Notes: generated from the letters alone by a model not told the origin. A DNA stretch of 64,000 bases from DATAQC01 sp038232455 (GCA_038232455.1 JBBSHU010000003.1:1-64000); one strand, 5' to 3'. Counted from the first letter of the stretch, positions 16,768-25,945 are shown. Numbers and translations: made by a program.

Positions 16768-17822
16768 AGGAGCTGCCGGCTCCGGAGTTGCCGGCGTCGC
16801 CGCTGAGCAGTAAGAGGGGTCGGTTGCGCCGCTCCCAGTCCATCGGCGCGGCGGCCATCGGTGTCGCCATCGCCGCCGTCGCCTTCGTGTTGACGCCGCT
16901 GCAGGGGAGGGCCGACCTCGTCCTGGTGGCCTGGCTCTTTGGGACCGCCGCCTACCTGGTGGCGGCGGGCCGGGTCGAGGGCCGACGTTCGCTCGTCGAC
17001 CGCCTGGCGGGCGTGTTCATGGTGACGGCGGTGGCCGTCTGCCTCATCGCCCTGGGATCGGTGCTCATCTACACCATCGTCCGCGGGGCCAAGGCTCTGC
17101 GCCCCGACTTCTTCACTCATTCGATGAAGGGGGTGGGGCCGAGGGACACGAGCGGTGGTGCCTACCACGCCATCATCGGCACCCTCGAAGAGGTGCTCCT
17201 GGCCTCGGTCATCTCCGTGCCCGCCGGGCTGCTCGTGGCCATCTACCTCACCGAGTACGGCACCGGCGTGCTGGCCAGGGCGATCAGCACGATGGTCGAC
17301 GTCATGGTGGGCATCCCGTCGGTGATCGCCGGCCTGTTCATCTACGCCTTCTGGGTCCTCGCCTTGCACCAGGGCTTCTCCGGGTTCGCCGCCGCCCTGG
17401 CCCTGTCGATCCTGATGCTGCCGATCGTCGTGCGCTCGGCTGAGGAGATGATCAAGCTCGTTCCGTCGTCCCTGCGGGAGGCGTCGTACGCCCTGGGCAT
17501 CGCCCGCTGGCGCACCCTTCTCCGCGTCGTGCTGCCCACCGCATCGGCAGGCATCACCACCGGCGTCATGCTCGCCGTGGCCCGGGTGACGGGCGAGACG
17601 GCGCCGCTCCTGCTCACCTCCTTCGGCTTCGACTCGACCCGCACGAACCCTTTCAGCGGGCCCGAGGAGTCGCTCCCACTGTTCGTGTTCCGACAGGCGT
17701 CCTCGGCGTTCGACACGGCCATCGACCGGGCATGGGCCGCCGCCCTCACCCTGATCGTCGTCGTCGTGCTGCTCACCGTGGCCGCCCGGCTGCTCACCAT
17801 CCGAAACCAGCTCAAGCCATGA
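16755..17822 (+). CDS. pstA: Phosphate ABC transporter permease PstA
   Basis: 355-aa inner-membrane permease with six or more helices. Key blocks: LEEVLLASVISVPAGLLVAIYLTEYGTG, MVDVMVGIPSVIAGLFIYAF, and the EAA loop VPSSLREASYALGIARWRTLLRVVLPTASAG. The ATG at 16755 gives MSLVEELPAPEL. Its first bases duplicate a sequence at the end of pstC, suggesting that pstC and pstA originally overlapped by ATGA. It overlaps pstB by 4 bp. Confidence 0.95.
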   Translation: MSLVEELPAPELPASPLSSKRGRLRRSQSIGAAAIGVAIAAVAFVLTPLQGRADLVLVAWLFGTAAYLVAAGRVEGRRSLVDRLAGVFMVTAVAVCLIALGSVLIYTIVRGAKALRPDFFTHSMKGVGPRDTSGGAYHAIIGTLEEVLLASVISVPAGLLVAIYLTEYGTGVLARAISTMVDVMVGIPSVIAGLFIYAFWVLALHQGFSGFAAALALSILMLPIVVRSAEEMIKLVPSSLREASYALGIARWRTLLRVVLPTASAGITTGVMLAVARVTGETAPLLLTSFGFDSTRTNPFSGPEESLPLFVFRQASSAFDTAIDRAWAAALTLIVVVVLLTVAARLLTIRNQLKP

Positions 17823-18640
17823 GCTCCGACATCCTGGCGTCCACTGTCGCCGTCCGAGAGGCATCCATGAAGCGCATCGAAGCCGTCGATGTCAGCGCCT
17901 GGTATCGCAAGCACAAGGCCATCGAGGGGGTGACGATCACCCTCGAGCCCAAACACGTCACCGCCCTGATCGGGCCTTCGGGATGTGGGAAATCCACCTT
18001 CCTCCGCACCCTGAACCGCATGCACGAGGTCGTGCCCGGGGCCCGGGCCACGGGACAGGTCACCCTCGACGGGGAAGACATCTACGCCAGCGCCGTCGAC
18101 CCGGTGGCCGTGCGCCGCGCCATCGGCATGGTGTTCCAGCGCCCCAATCCCTTCCCATCGATGTCGATCGGCGACAACGTGGCGGCCGGCATCAAGCTCA
18201 ACGGCCGCCACGACAAGGCGGCGATGAAGGACATCGTCGAGCGCTCCCTCAAGCTGGCCGGTCTGTGGGACGAGGTCAGCGACCGCCTCGACCGTCCCGG
18301 CGGCAGCCTCTCGGGCGGCCAGCAGCAGCGCCTGTGCATCGCCCGGGCCATCGCCGTGGAGCCCGCCGTGCTGCTCATGGACGAGCCCTGCTCAGCCCTC
18401 GACCCCATGTCGACCCTGCGCATCGAAGACCTCATCTCCGAGCTCAAGGACCGCTACACGATTGTCATCGTCACCCACAACATGCAACAGGCGGCGAGGG
18501 TCAGCGAGACGACCGCATTCTTCAACCTCGATGCCGCCGGCGAGCCCGGCCGCATGGTCGAGGTCGGCCCCACGACCAAGATCTTCACCAAGCCCGACGA
18601 CGAGCGCACCGAGGCCTACATCACCGGCCGGTTCGGATGA
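17819..18640 (+). CDS. pstB: Phosphate ABC transporter ATPase PstB
   Basis: 273 aa. Walker A GPSGCGKST, Q-loop VFQRPNPFPSMSIGDNV (the PNPFP sequence is typical of PstB), signature LSGGQQQRLCIARAIAVEP, Walker B VLLMDEPCSALDP, and switch His in VIVTHNMQQAARVS. The ATG overlaps the pstA stop. A second in-frame Met (17867) would fit most homologues better, so the first 16 residues are uncertain. Hydrolyses ATP to drive phosphate import with PstC/PstA and, with PhoU, relays phosphate status to the sensor kinase. Confidence 0.96.
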   Translation: MSSDILASTVAVREASMKRIEAVDVSAWYRKHKAIEGVTITLEPKHVTALIGPSGCGKSTFLRTLNRMHEVVPGARATGQVTLDGEDIYASAVDPVAVRRAIGMVFQRPNPFPSMSIGDNVAAGIKLNGRHDKAAMKDIVERSLKLAGLWDEVSDRLDRPGGSLSGGQQQRLCIARAIAVEPAVLLMDEPCSALDPMSTLRIEDLISELKDRYTIVIVTHNMQQAARVSETTAFFNLDAAGEPGRMVEVGPTTKIFTKPDDERTEAYITGRFG

Positions 18641-19296
18641 CCATGCGCATCGGGTTCCAGGAGTCGCTCGGAGCCCTCCGTGCCGATGTCGACTGGCTCG
18701 GCTCCCTGGCTGCCGATGCCGTGGAGGCGGCCACAACGGCCCTCATCTCGGGCAACCAGGTGAAGGCCGAGATGGTGGTGGCCGGCGACGACGAGATCGA
18801 CACCTTGTTCGTCACCCTCGAGGAGCGGGCCTATGCCCTGATGGCCCAGCAGGCACCGGTGGCGATCGACCTGCGGTTCCTGGTGTCGGCGCTGCGGGTG
18901 ATGGCCGATTGGGAGCGCACCGGCGACCTGGCCGTGTCGCTGGCCAAGCTGGCCCTGCTCGACTGGGAGCGTGAGGTCGTCGCCCTCGAGCTGCTCGAGG
19001 ACATGGCGTCCATCGCCCTGGAGCTGATCGCCGCCGGACGCCGGGCGTGGCGGAACAAGGATCTCGACCTGGCCGCCGCCCTCGAGCGACGCGACGACGC
19101 CCTCGACGAGTGCTTTCGCCGCCTCGCCGCCCATCTGTTGTCCCAGCACGGGCCCGAGGCCAGTGGCCTGGTCTTCCACGCCCTGCTGGCCGGTCGCAAC
19201 CTCGAACGCATCGCCGACCATGCCGTGGCCGTCGGCGACCGCGTGGTCTACATGCTCACGGGTGACCCACGGTCGCTGGTAGCGGAGATCGGATGA
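18637..19296 (+). CDS. phoU: Phosphate signalling regulator PhoU
   Basis: 219-aa all-helical protein of two PhoU repeats. Metal-site-like acidic motifs occur in both: VVAGDDEIDTLFVTLEERAYALM with LRVMADWERTGDLAVSLA, and ALERRDDALDECFRRL with AGRNLERIADHAVAVGDRVVYMLTG. PhoU represses the phosphate sensor kinase when the Pst transporter is saturated. ATGA overlap with pstB. The normal two-domain length is complete. Confidence 0.95.
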   Translation: MTMRIGFQESLGALRADVDWLGSLAADAVEAATTALISGNQVKAEMVVAGDDEIDTLFVTLEERAYALMAQQAPVAIDLRFLVSALRVMADWERTGDLAVSLAKLALLDWEREVVALELLEDMASIALELIAAGRRAWRNKDLDLAAALERRDDALDECFRRLAAHLLSQHGPEASGLVFHALLAGRNLERIADHAVAVGDRVVYMLTGDPRSLVAEIG

Positions 19297-19362
19297 CGTG
19301 CCGGTACGTCGGTGTCGGGGTGACAGAGGTAGCCATCGCCTGGTTGCCGGCGGGGCCGACCT

Positions 19363-20649
19363 ATGGTGGATGCGATGCAACTGGCCGCCAGTGATGCGGT
19401 CGTGGCCGGTGTGGCCGCAGCTGTGGTCCTCGTGGTGTTGGTGTGGGCCTGGCTTTTCCGGCGAAGCACGACCCGCCGACTCGCCTCACTGACGACGCGC
19501 CTCGACGAGGAGGGCGGCGACGAGCTGGTTTCCCGGGGCGGGATGGAGCGCAACATCTCCCGGCTCGAGCGGGCCGCCGAGCGGGCGGTCACCGACCGGG
19601 GGAGCGCCCGCCTGGCCCGCAGTCGCCTGGAGGGCGCCCTCCGCGTCGTCGGCATCGGCGTCGTGGTTTGCGACGAGTCGGGTGAGATCGTGTTCCAGAA
19701 CGAGCAGGCCGACGCCTTCATGGGTGACCGCCCGGCCGAGGCGGCCGAGGCGCTGGCCCACCAGGCGGTCACCGAGCTACTGGAGGCCGCCGCCGACGGT
19801 GAGGTCCAGACCCAGACCCTCGACCTCTACGGTCCACCCCGACGCACGCTCACCATCGTGGCATCGCCGGTTGACGACGGCTGGCGGGGCCTCGGCGCGG
19901 TGGCCGTCATCGAGGATGTGTCCGATCGCCGTCACCTGGAGGCCGTGCGTCGCGACTTCGTGGCCAACATCAGCCACGAGCTGAAGACACCTGTCGGCGC
20001 CCTGGCCCTGCTGGCCGAGACCTTGGCCGGTGAGGACGACGCAGAGGTGGTCAACCGCCTGGCCCGGCGCCTCCAGCTCGAGTCACAGCGGGTGGCCCGC
20101 ATCGTCGACGATCTCCTCGATCTGAGTCGCATCGAATCGGAGGAGACGCCGATGCGCGAGCCGGTGGCCGTCCATCTGCTGGTCGCCGAGGCGGCCGAAA
20201 GGGTTCGCTCGGCGGCCGAGCAACGGGCGGTGACCATCACCTTCGGCGAGGGGGCCGAGCACCTGATCGTCAGGGGTGACCGTCGCCAGTTGGTGTCGGC
20301 CCTGTTCAACCTCCTCGAGAACTCGGTCAAGTACTCCGACGAGGGCTCCACGGTCGACGTGCGCTCGCACACCGACGGCGAGTGGGTCGAGCTCACCGTC
20401 ACCGACCAGGGCATCGGCATTCCCGAGCGTGATCTCGAGCGTGTCTTCGAGCGCTTCTACCGGGTCGACCGGGCCCGGGGCCGCGACACCGGGGGGACGG
20501 GGCTGGGGCTGGCCATCGTCCGCCATGTGGCCAACAACCACGGGGGCGACGTCCGGGTGGAATCCCACGAGGGCACCGGGTCCAGCTTCACCCTCCGCAT
20601 CCCCGCGGGGCCCGGCCCGGTGGCCATGAGCCCGGCCAAGGCCGGCTGA
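19363..20649 (+). CDS. senX3: Phosphate-sensing histidine kinase (SenX3/PhoR-like)
   Basis: 428 aa. One N-terminal membrane helix (about 14-36), a PAS-like domain (about 85-185), H-box FVANISHELKTPVGALALLAETLAG-type segment with phospho-acceptor His about 204, N-box LFNLLENSVKYS, and G2 box GGTGLGLAIVRHVANNHGG. The short membrane anchor plus PAS arrangement is that of SenX3. No large extracellular sensor is present, fitting a kinase controlled through PhoU/Pst. It lies 66 bp after phoU and 23 bp before the regulator. Confidence 0.92.
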   Translation: MVDAMQLAASDAVVAGVAAAVVLVVLVWAWLFRRSTTRRLASLTTRLDEEGGDELVSRGGMERNISRLERAAERAVTDRGSARLARSRLEGALRVVGIGVVVCDESGEIVFQNEQADAFMGDRPAEAAEALAHQAVTELLEAAADGEVQTQTLDLYGPPRRTLTIVASPVDDGWRGLGAVAVIEDVSDRRHLEAVRRDFVANISHELKTPVGALALLAETLAGEDDAEVVNRLARRLQLESQRVARIVDDLLDLSRIESEETPMREPVAVHLLVAEAAERVRSAAEQRAVTITFGEGAEHLIVRGDRRQLVSALFNLLENSVKYSDEGSTVDVRSHTDGEWVELTVTDQGIGIPERDLERVFERFYRVDRARGRDTGGTGLGLAIVRHVANNHGGDVRVESHEGTGSSFTLRIPAGPGPVAMSPAKAG

Positions 20650-20672
20650 CAGCTGAGGGCCAGGGAGAACCG

Positions 20673-21380
20673 ATGGGAGAGCTGGGTGCCATGATCCTCG
20701 TCGTCGAGGACGAGGAGTCGTTCGTGGAGGCCCTCACCGTGGGTCTCAAGCGGGAGGGCTTTCGCGTGAACGTCGCTCGCGACGGTGCCGACGCCCTGAC
20801 GTTGTTCGACGTGGTCAAGCCTGATCTCGTGCTTCTCGACGTGATGCTCCCCCGGGTGTCGGGCCTCGACGTGTGCCGTGAGATCCGGCGCAGGTCCCGG
20901 GTACCGATCATCATGGTGTCGGCCAAGACGGCAGAGATCGACACCGTCGTCGGGCTGGAGGTCGGCGCCGACGACTACGTGCCCAAGCCGTACCGGCTGC
21001 GAGAGCTGGTGGCCCGCATGCGGGCCGCGCTGCGCCGGGCGCCCGGTCCCGACGCACCCAGCAACGCCGCCACCCTCGAGGTCGGCGACGTGCGCCTCGA
21101 CCCCGAACGCCACGAGGTGTTCGTGCGAGGGGAGAAGGTGACCCTCCCGCTGAAGGAGTTCGAGTTGCTGGAGGTTCTCCTCGACAACGCCGGACGGGTG
21201 CTCACCCGCGACTCGCTGATCGACCGTGTGTGGGGTGCCGACTACGTCGGCGACACCAAGACCCTCGACGTCCACGTGAAGCGCCTTCGGGCCAAGGTGG
21301 AGGAGAACTCGGCCCTCCCGCAGCGCATCGTCACCATCCGCGGCCTGGGATACAAGTACGAGTCGGTCTCCACCGGCTGA
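20673..21380 (+). CDS. regX3: Phosphate response regulator (RegX3/PhoB-like)
   Basis: 235 aa. Receiver with ILVVEDEESF, phospho-acceptor Asp about 56 (LVLLDVMLPR), MVSAKTAEIDTVVGLEVGADDYVPKPYR. Winged-helix effector with PLKEFELLEVLLDNAGRVLT, VDVHVKRLRAKVEE-like recognition helix (written LDVHVKRLRAKVEE) and the terminal TIRGLGYKYES. GGGAGA lies just before the ATG at 20673; MILVVEDEE at 20691 is an alternative start. It is expected to bind the PHO-box array ahead of pstS. Confidence 0.93.
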   Translation: MGELGAMILVVEDEESFVEALTVGLKREGFRVNVARDGADALTLFDVVKPDLVLLDVMLPRVSGLDVCREIRRRSRVPIIMVSAKTAEIDTVVGLEVGADDYVPKPYRLRELVARMRAALRRAPGPDAPSNAATLEVGDVRLDPERHEVFVRGEKVTLPLKEFELLEVLLDNAGRVLTRDSLIDRVWGADYVGDTKTLDVHVKRLRAKVEENSALPQRIVTIRGLGYKYESVSTG

Positions 21381-21441
21381 ATCCCGCCGGCGGGCGGGGT
21401 CGCTCCGGCAACGAGGTTGGCGTTGCTGCGACGATGTGGGG

Positions 21442-21941
21442 GTGAGGAGTCCTCTGGCGGCGGCGGCGGCGATGGTGGCCGTGGTGTCGGTGGTCCTCGG
21501 CGTCAGCACCACGTCGACCCGATGTTCGACGACGTCCGGGGCCTCATCTCCGCGGCCGATCTGGCCATCTGTCACCAAGAGACGCCGATCTCCGCCGACG
21601 ACACGGACATGGGCCCAGCGGATTCGCTGGTCTTCAACGTTCCCCGCGAGATCGGCGGTGCCCTGCGAAACGCCGGTTTCCGAGCTTGTGACACGGCGTC
21701 CCAGGCTCCCGGCCTGACCGACGACAACGAGGACGGCTCTCTCGAGATCTATACCATCGACGAGGTCTCGCCCGGCCGCCTTCAGGTCACCAAGATGACC
21801 TATGTCCCCACCTGGGTGGAGATACCCGGACACCGGATCGTGCGGGCCACGCCGGACCACTACGGCGAGTCCTACAACCGCACGGTCGAAGCCATGAACC
21901 TGCTCGGGCCTGGTGCCTGCGACGCCCGGCCGGCGGCTTGA
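21442..21941 (+). pseudogene. Decayed CapA-like (PGA_cap metallophosphatase family) gene
   Basis: A GTG at 21442 opens a signal-peptide-like stretch (RSPLAAAAAMVAVVSVVLGV). The rest continues in another frame: HVDPMFDDVRGLISAADLAI and CHQETPIS, typical of poly-gamma-glutamate capsule CapA proteins, then SLVFNVPREIGGALRNAGFRA CDTAS. The text then jumps to a C-terminal part (VTKMTYVPTWVEIPGHRI). The large middle containing the conserved NH.D..G and metal-ligand segments is missing. One frameshift and one long in-frame deletion are therefore implied. It follows regX3 directly; no intact paralogue is in the window. Confidence 0.65.
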
Positions 21942-22091
21942 GCCAGGCTCGACCCGGACCCGATTGAGCGGTTCGGGAAGTCGAGGTATCTAGAGGGGTT
22001 TGCCGCGCTCTGTGATAGGGAGGGCAGGTAGCCCCACGCGTAGCAACGCGGGCTGGAAGAATCGGCCCTCAACCCAAGGAGGAACACCCGG

Positions 22092-22628
22092 ATGGCCACG
22101 AAGATGAGCTTGCGGATACTGGCGATGGGCGTGATGGCATCGTCACTGGTGGTGGGGGGGGCCACGGTCGCGGCCGCCGGCCCCGGCGTTCCCAAGCCGG
22201 TGGTGTACGCGGCCGGTGCGCTGAAGGACCTCTCGGCGGCTTCCAATCCAACCGATGGCGCCAAGGCCAAGTTCTTGGCCACCGCCGGCCCCACCGGTAC
22301 CCACGCCGTGCTCGTCGTCAAGGGCCTCGCCCCCACCGCGGTCGGCTCCACGTTCGGAGCCCATGTCCACGTCGGGTCCTGCGTCGCCGGCGCACCCTTG
22401 ACGGCCGGGCCTCACTACAACTCCGGCCCTCCCGGCGCTCCCGCCGACCCGCAGCACGAGATCTGGCTCGACTTCACCGTCCTCCCGGGCGGCGTCGGGG
22501 TGGCACAGACGACGGTGCCGTTCACCATTGCCCCCGGTGCCGCCAACTCCGTGGTGATCCACGCCCTGCCCACCCCGCCGGGGGGCAACGCCGGAACCCG
22601 CCTCGCCTGCCTGCCGGTCCAGTTCTGA
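22092..22628 (+). CDS. Secreted Cu/Zn superoxide-dismutase-like protein
   Basis: 178 aa with signal peptide (1-29, ending AAA). The mature domain has the histidine pattern of the Cu/Zn-SOD fold: FGAHVHVGSC (HxH), AGPHYNSG (HYN) and SVVIHALPTPPGGNAGTRLACLP. The two cysteines could form the stabilising disulfide. The zinc-loop histidines and Asp are not clearly all present, so catalysis is uncertain; related actinobacterial proteins are annotated SOD-like. AAGGAGG lies 9 nt before the ATG. It stands alone, ending at a strong hairpin. Confidence 0.7.
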   Translation: MATKMSLRILAMGVMASSLVVGGATVAAAGPGVPKPVVYAAGALKDLSAASNPTDGAKAKFLATAGPTGTHAVLVVKGLAPTAVGSTFGAHVHVGSCVAGAPLTAGPHYNSGPPGAPADPQHEIWLDFTVLPGGVGVAQTTVPFTIAPGAANSVVIHALPTPPGGNAGTRLACLPVQF

Positions 22629-22660
22629 CCGGACGTCACCTGAACAGCTGAATGGGCTCA

Positions 22661-22692
22661 GCCGTGGCCATCCCTTGGAGGGTGGCCACGGC
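22661..22692. terminator. Bidirectional hairpin terminator
   Basis: GCCGTGGCCA (22661-22670) pairs with TGGCCACGGC (22683-22692), extended inward by CCC/GGG past a one-base bulge. It occupies the short gap between the convergent SOD-like and ParA-family genes and ends 3 bp before the parA-like stop. Confidence 0.7.
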
Positions 22693-22695
22693 GCC

Positions 22696-23439
22696 TCAAT
22701 CACACAACCGGACTGCCACCTCCGCCCACAGATCGCGAAAGGCCCGGGCGGCAGGGGTGGAGGGTGCGAACGTGGCGACCGGGGCTCGTTCAGGGCCCAT
22801 CCGCTCGATGATGCTGGCGCCGGGGATCACCGTGGTGAGCAGGTCCGGCCATTCGGCCCGCAGGTTGTCGACCAGGTCCCGATGGAGTCGCTTGCGTCGA
22901 TCGACCATCGACAGGTAGGGCAGAAGCCCGGGTGCATCGGGGGTCCGGTCGAGGAAGCCGGCGAGCTGTCCGAGCGTGCGCGATGACAGCGTGGTGGGGA
23001 TGACGGGCACCAGGAGCCCGTGGGCGGCCCCGAACACGCTCTCGCTGGCCAGGGAGATGCTCGGCGGGCAATCGAGGATGGCGACGTCGTAGCTGTCGGC
23101 CACGGCTTCGAGCAACGAGGCCAGGCGTTCGGTGGGCCGCTTCCGACCATCGAGGTGCAGGTCGAGGTGACGGAGGGAGAAGTCGGCAGGCACGACGTGC
23201 AGGCCGGGCAGGTCGGTGGCGCGTACGTGGGCGGCCAGCGCGCCCCTGCCGCTGACCAGGCGTTCGGTGCCGCCCTTCAGCTTGGGCTTGACCCGGAAGA
23301 AGAACGTGGCCGCGCCCTGGGGGTCGAGGTCCCACACAAGTACTCGGGCTCCGTTGCCGGCCGCCTCATAGGCGAGGTTCACCGCCGACGTCGTCTTTCC
23401 GACTCCTCCCTTGATGCTGTAGGTCGCCAGTACCTTCAC
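22696..23439 (-). CDS. ParA/Soj-family ATPase
   Basis: 247 aa. Deviant Walker A KGGVGKTTSAVNLAYEA (starting at residue 10), A-prime VLVWDLDPQGAATFF, and Walker B VAILDCPPSISLASE. PVIPTTLSSRTLGQL follows, as in ParA-like ATPases. No parB partner or parS-like array is adjacent, so it is probably an orphan positioning ATPase and not the chromosome partition system. GTG start overlaps the stop of the CHAD gene (GTGA), implying coupled translation. Confidence 0.88.
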   Translation of the reverse strand: MKVLATYSIKGGVGKTTSAVNLAYEAAGNGARVLVWDLDPQGAATFFFRVKPKLKGGTERLVSGRGALAAHVRATDLPGLHVVPADFSLRHLDLHLDGRKRPTERLASLLEAVADSYDVAILDCPPSISLASESVFGAAHGLLVPVIPTTLSSRTLGQLAGFLDRTPDAPGLLPYLSMVDRRKRLHRDLVDNLRAEWPDLLTTVIPGASIIERMGPERAPVATFAPSTPAARAFRDLWAEVAVRLCD

Positions 23440-24998
23440 GGTGTGGCTTCCGCAGCCGAGCGGAGAAGGGTGTCGAGACGGCGACGGGTCTTGGCCGTGT
23501 CGTAGGCGGCGAAGCGCTCGGCGAACTCCGAGCGGGCGGCGATGCGACGTCGCTCGAACTCTCCGGCCAGCTGGCCCATGGCCACCAGCGTGTCGGCTCC
23601 GGCACCGGCGCCGGTCATCTCGTGGGACATCGCCCGCAGTTGGGCGGCGTGCACCTCGGTGTCCTGGTGTTCACCGAGGTTGTCCTGGAGCGCCTTCAGT
23701 CGTTGGACGAATGCCTTGCGCTCGCCCGAGGGAACCACGGCACCGAAGCACTCGAGAAGGTAGCGGAGCTTCTTGGCGTCCTTGCGTAGCTCGTGCAGCT
23801 CCTCGGCCGGTGTATCCGGGCCGATCCCCCTTCCCCTGGCGACGAGGCGGTCGTTGGCAACGCGGATACGGCGGGCGGCGACCTCACCGATGGGAGCGGG
23901 GGCGTCGACGCCGAGGCGCTGTCCGCCCGCGGGTTCCCTCAGCCAGTCCCGCCACGCGCCCATGAGCTCGTGGAAGCGCTCGGACCTCAACAACATGGCC
24001 AACGCGACGTGCTCGTTTCGGCGCTGGTGGTCGATGTGTTCGAAAAGCGGCCCCAGCGCTGCGGCGACATCGGTTCCCAAGGGGCCCACGTAGGTGTCCC
24101 ACTCGATCACGTACACATCGAGGTCGCGGGCCGGGCCGGTGGCTGCGCCGAGCCAGCCGAACCCCTCCCGGAAGCGATCGCGTGCGGCGGCAGGCAGGAC
24201 TCGCTTCCCCTGGGCCAGCACCGAGCGGGTACGACGCACGGCCACCCGGAGGTCGTGCAGGAACTCCGGGTCGACATGTTCGATGGTGCCCTGACAGTTG
24301 GCGTCGACCTCGCCGGTCAGATTGGCGAGTACCCGGCGGAAGGCGTCGAACGCCGGCTCACGACGGTCGAGGGCCACGGTTGGCGATCCCGAGTGTCCGC
24401 CCAGGTCGACTCCGGCACTGGTAGCCGCGAAAGTCATGAGATCGCCGTCGAGCTGGTGGAGCCCGAGCGACCCCAGCAGAGCCCTCGCCCGCTCGGCGGC
24501 CTTGGGGTAGCCGGCCAATTCGTCGACCTCGGCCACCCAGCTCGGGCCCAGGCCGCGGTGCTCGCCGTCCGGAGCGCCGGTCAGGCCCTCCAGCTGGTCG
24601 TGGACGACCACCGACGCCACGGTCTTGTCGAGCTTGTCGCGCTGCACGGCGGGCCTCTGGCGGCTGGCCAGACCCACGACGGGCATCAGGGCCCGGACGT
24701 CGAGCAGAGGGGCGAGGCGGGACCGGAGAGGCCCGACGGGGAGATCGGAACCGAACCGGGGAGGGCAGGACACGGGAATGTGGGCCGACGCCGGACCACC
24801 ACCGGTGAGCACCAGCTCGCGCCCCGACGCCTCCTGGAATTCGAGGCGCAGGCCTGCGGCATTGAGTCGACCGTCGAACGTGTCGAGCAGCGTCCGGCGC
24901 ATCGCCAGGGCCGGGCCGGTTTCGAAACCACTCTCGGCCAGGGCCGCCAGGACGCCATCGGCGTCGATGCCCGGATGGGTATAGAGGGGGGAGGCCAC
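23436..24998 (-). CDS. CHAD-domain protein with degenerate CYTH-like N-terminus
   Basis: 520 aa. The C-terminal half (about 235-500) is a CHAD domain: FLHDLRVAVRRTRSVLAQGKR, GPARDLDVYVIEWD and EELHELRKDAKKLRYLLECFG carry the conserved His and basic residues that bind polyphosphate. The first half resembles a CYTH barrel (RRTLLDTFDGRLNAAGLRLEF, LDKTVASVVVHDQLEG) but lacks the ExExK signature, so triphosphatase activity is doubtful. It overlaps the ParA-family gene by 4 bp, suggesting a joint role, for example positioning polyphosphate granules; that is inference. Confidence 0.85.
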   Translation of the reverse strand: MASPLYTHPGIDADGVLAALAESGFETGPALAMRRTLLDTFDGRLNAAGLRLEFQEASGRELVLTGGGPASAHIPVSCPPRFGSDLPVGPLRSRLAPLLDVRALMPVVGLASRQRPAVQRDKLDKTVASVVVHDQLEGLTGAPDGEHRGLGPSWVAEVDELAGYPKAAERARALLGSLGLHQLDGDLMTFAATSAGVDLGGHSGSPTVALDRREPAFDAFRRVLANLTGEVDANCQGTIEHVDPEFLHDLRVAVRRTRSVLAQGKRVLPAAARDRFREGFGWLGAATGPARDLDVYVIEWDTYVGPLGTDVAAALGPLFEHIDHQRRNEHVALAMLLRSERFHELMGAWRDWLREPAGGQRLGVDAPAPIGEVAARRIRVANDRLVARGRGIGPDTPAEELHELRKDAKKLRYLLECFGAVVPSGERKAFVQRLKALQDNLGEHQDTEVHAAQLRAMSHEMTGAGAGADTLVAMGQLAGEFERRRIAARSEFAERFAAYDTAKTRRRLDTLLRSAAEATP

Positions 24999-25045
24999 GG
25001 TCCCGCCGAATGTAGGCGGTCGACGACGACGCCGCGGCGGGCTCG

Positions 25046-25936
25046 TTAGGCGAAGCGGATGATGCTGATGAGGCCGGCGGCCAGGCTGTAGACGGCGAAG
25101 GGGAGCAGGGTCCCCGATCGGAAGAACCGGACCAGGAAGTGCACCGACACGAAGGCGGCGGCACCGGCGAAGAGGCTGCCGACGAGGGCCTGGGCCCGTA
25201 CGCCGTCGCCCAGGCTGCCGGCCAGGTCGGGGACCTTGTAGATGCCCGCGGCGAGGATGATGGGAGTGGCCATCAGGAACGAGAAGCGGGCGGCGTCCTC
25301 GTGGTCGAGACCCCGCAGCAGGCCGGCGACCATGGTGATCCCCGAACGGCTGATGCCGGCGAAGAGGGAGCCGACCTGGGCGACACCGATGGCCCCCGCT
25401 TCCTTGAAGTCAAGGGTGTCGAGACGTCGGCCCTCTTCCTCGCCGGAAGCCGACGTTGGGTGGGCGGCAACCAGCTTGCGGACGGCCGACCGCCGGCGGA
25501 CCTGCTCGCCGGCCAGGAGGATGACCCCGTTGATGGTGAGGAAGATGGCGGCCGCCAAGGGCTTGGCGAACAGGGTGCGCAACGTGTGCTCGAGGGCGAG
25601 GCCGACCACCCCGGTGGGAATGGTGGCCACCACGAGCAGCCACGCCAGGCGTTCATCCGGCGTTTCGATCCGCCTGGTGCGCAGGGTGCGGAAGAAGCCA
25701 CCGATGATGCGCACCCACTCGGCCCGGAAGTAGACGAGCAGGGCCACCGCGGTGGCGACGTGGAGGGCAACCACGAAGGCCAGGTAGAACGATTCGTCGG
25801 CGGACTGGGCGGTGACGAGGCGGTCCCATCCCAGCCATGCCGGCACCAGGACCGAGTGGCCCAGGCTGGAGATCGGGAACAGCTCGGTGACTCCCTGCAG
25901 GAGGCCGATCACGATGGCCTGGAAGTAGGTGATCAT
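25046..25936 (-). CDS. uppP: Undecaprenyl-diphosphatase UppP (BacA)
   Basis: 296-aa polytopic membrane enzyme that dephosphorylates undecaprenyl diphosphate for cell-wall lipid-carrier recycling. The conserved ELFPISSLGHSVLVP block (about 17-31) and GISRSGITMVAGLLRGLD block (the second active-site motif) are intact. Eight or so hydrophobic segments are spread through the chain. It is divergent from a BlaI-type repressor gene, with a probable BlaI operator 10 bp upstream of its start, so it may belong to a cell-wall-antibiotic-responsive regulon. Confidence 0.95.
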   Translation of the reverse strand: MITYFQAIVIGLLQGVTELFPISSLGHSVLVPAWLGWDRLVTAQSADESFYLAFVVALHVATAVALLVYFRAEWVRIIGGFFRTLRTRRIETPDERLAWLLVVATIPTGVVGLALEHTLRTLFAKPLAAAIFLTINGVILLAGEQVRRRSAVRKLVAAHPTSASGEEEGRRLDTLDFKEAGAIGVAQVGSLFAGISRSGITMVAGLLRGLDHEDAARFSFLMATPIILAAGIYKVPDLAGSLGDGVRAQALVGSLFAGAAAFVSVHFLVRFFRSGTLLPFAVYSLAAGLISIIRFA

Positions 25937-25945
25937 GATGTCTTT

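Noticed and set aside
21383..21394. CCCGCCGGCGGG palindrome after regX3 as a terminator
   Set aside because: The arms meet with no loop, so it cannot form a stable hairpin; such strings are common at this GC content.
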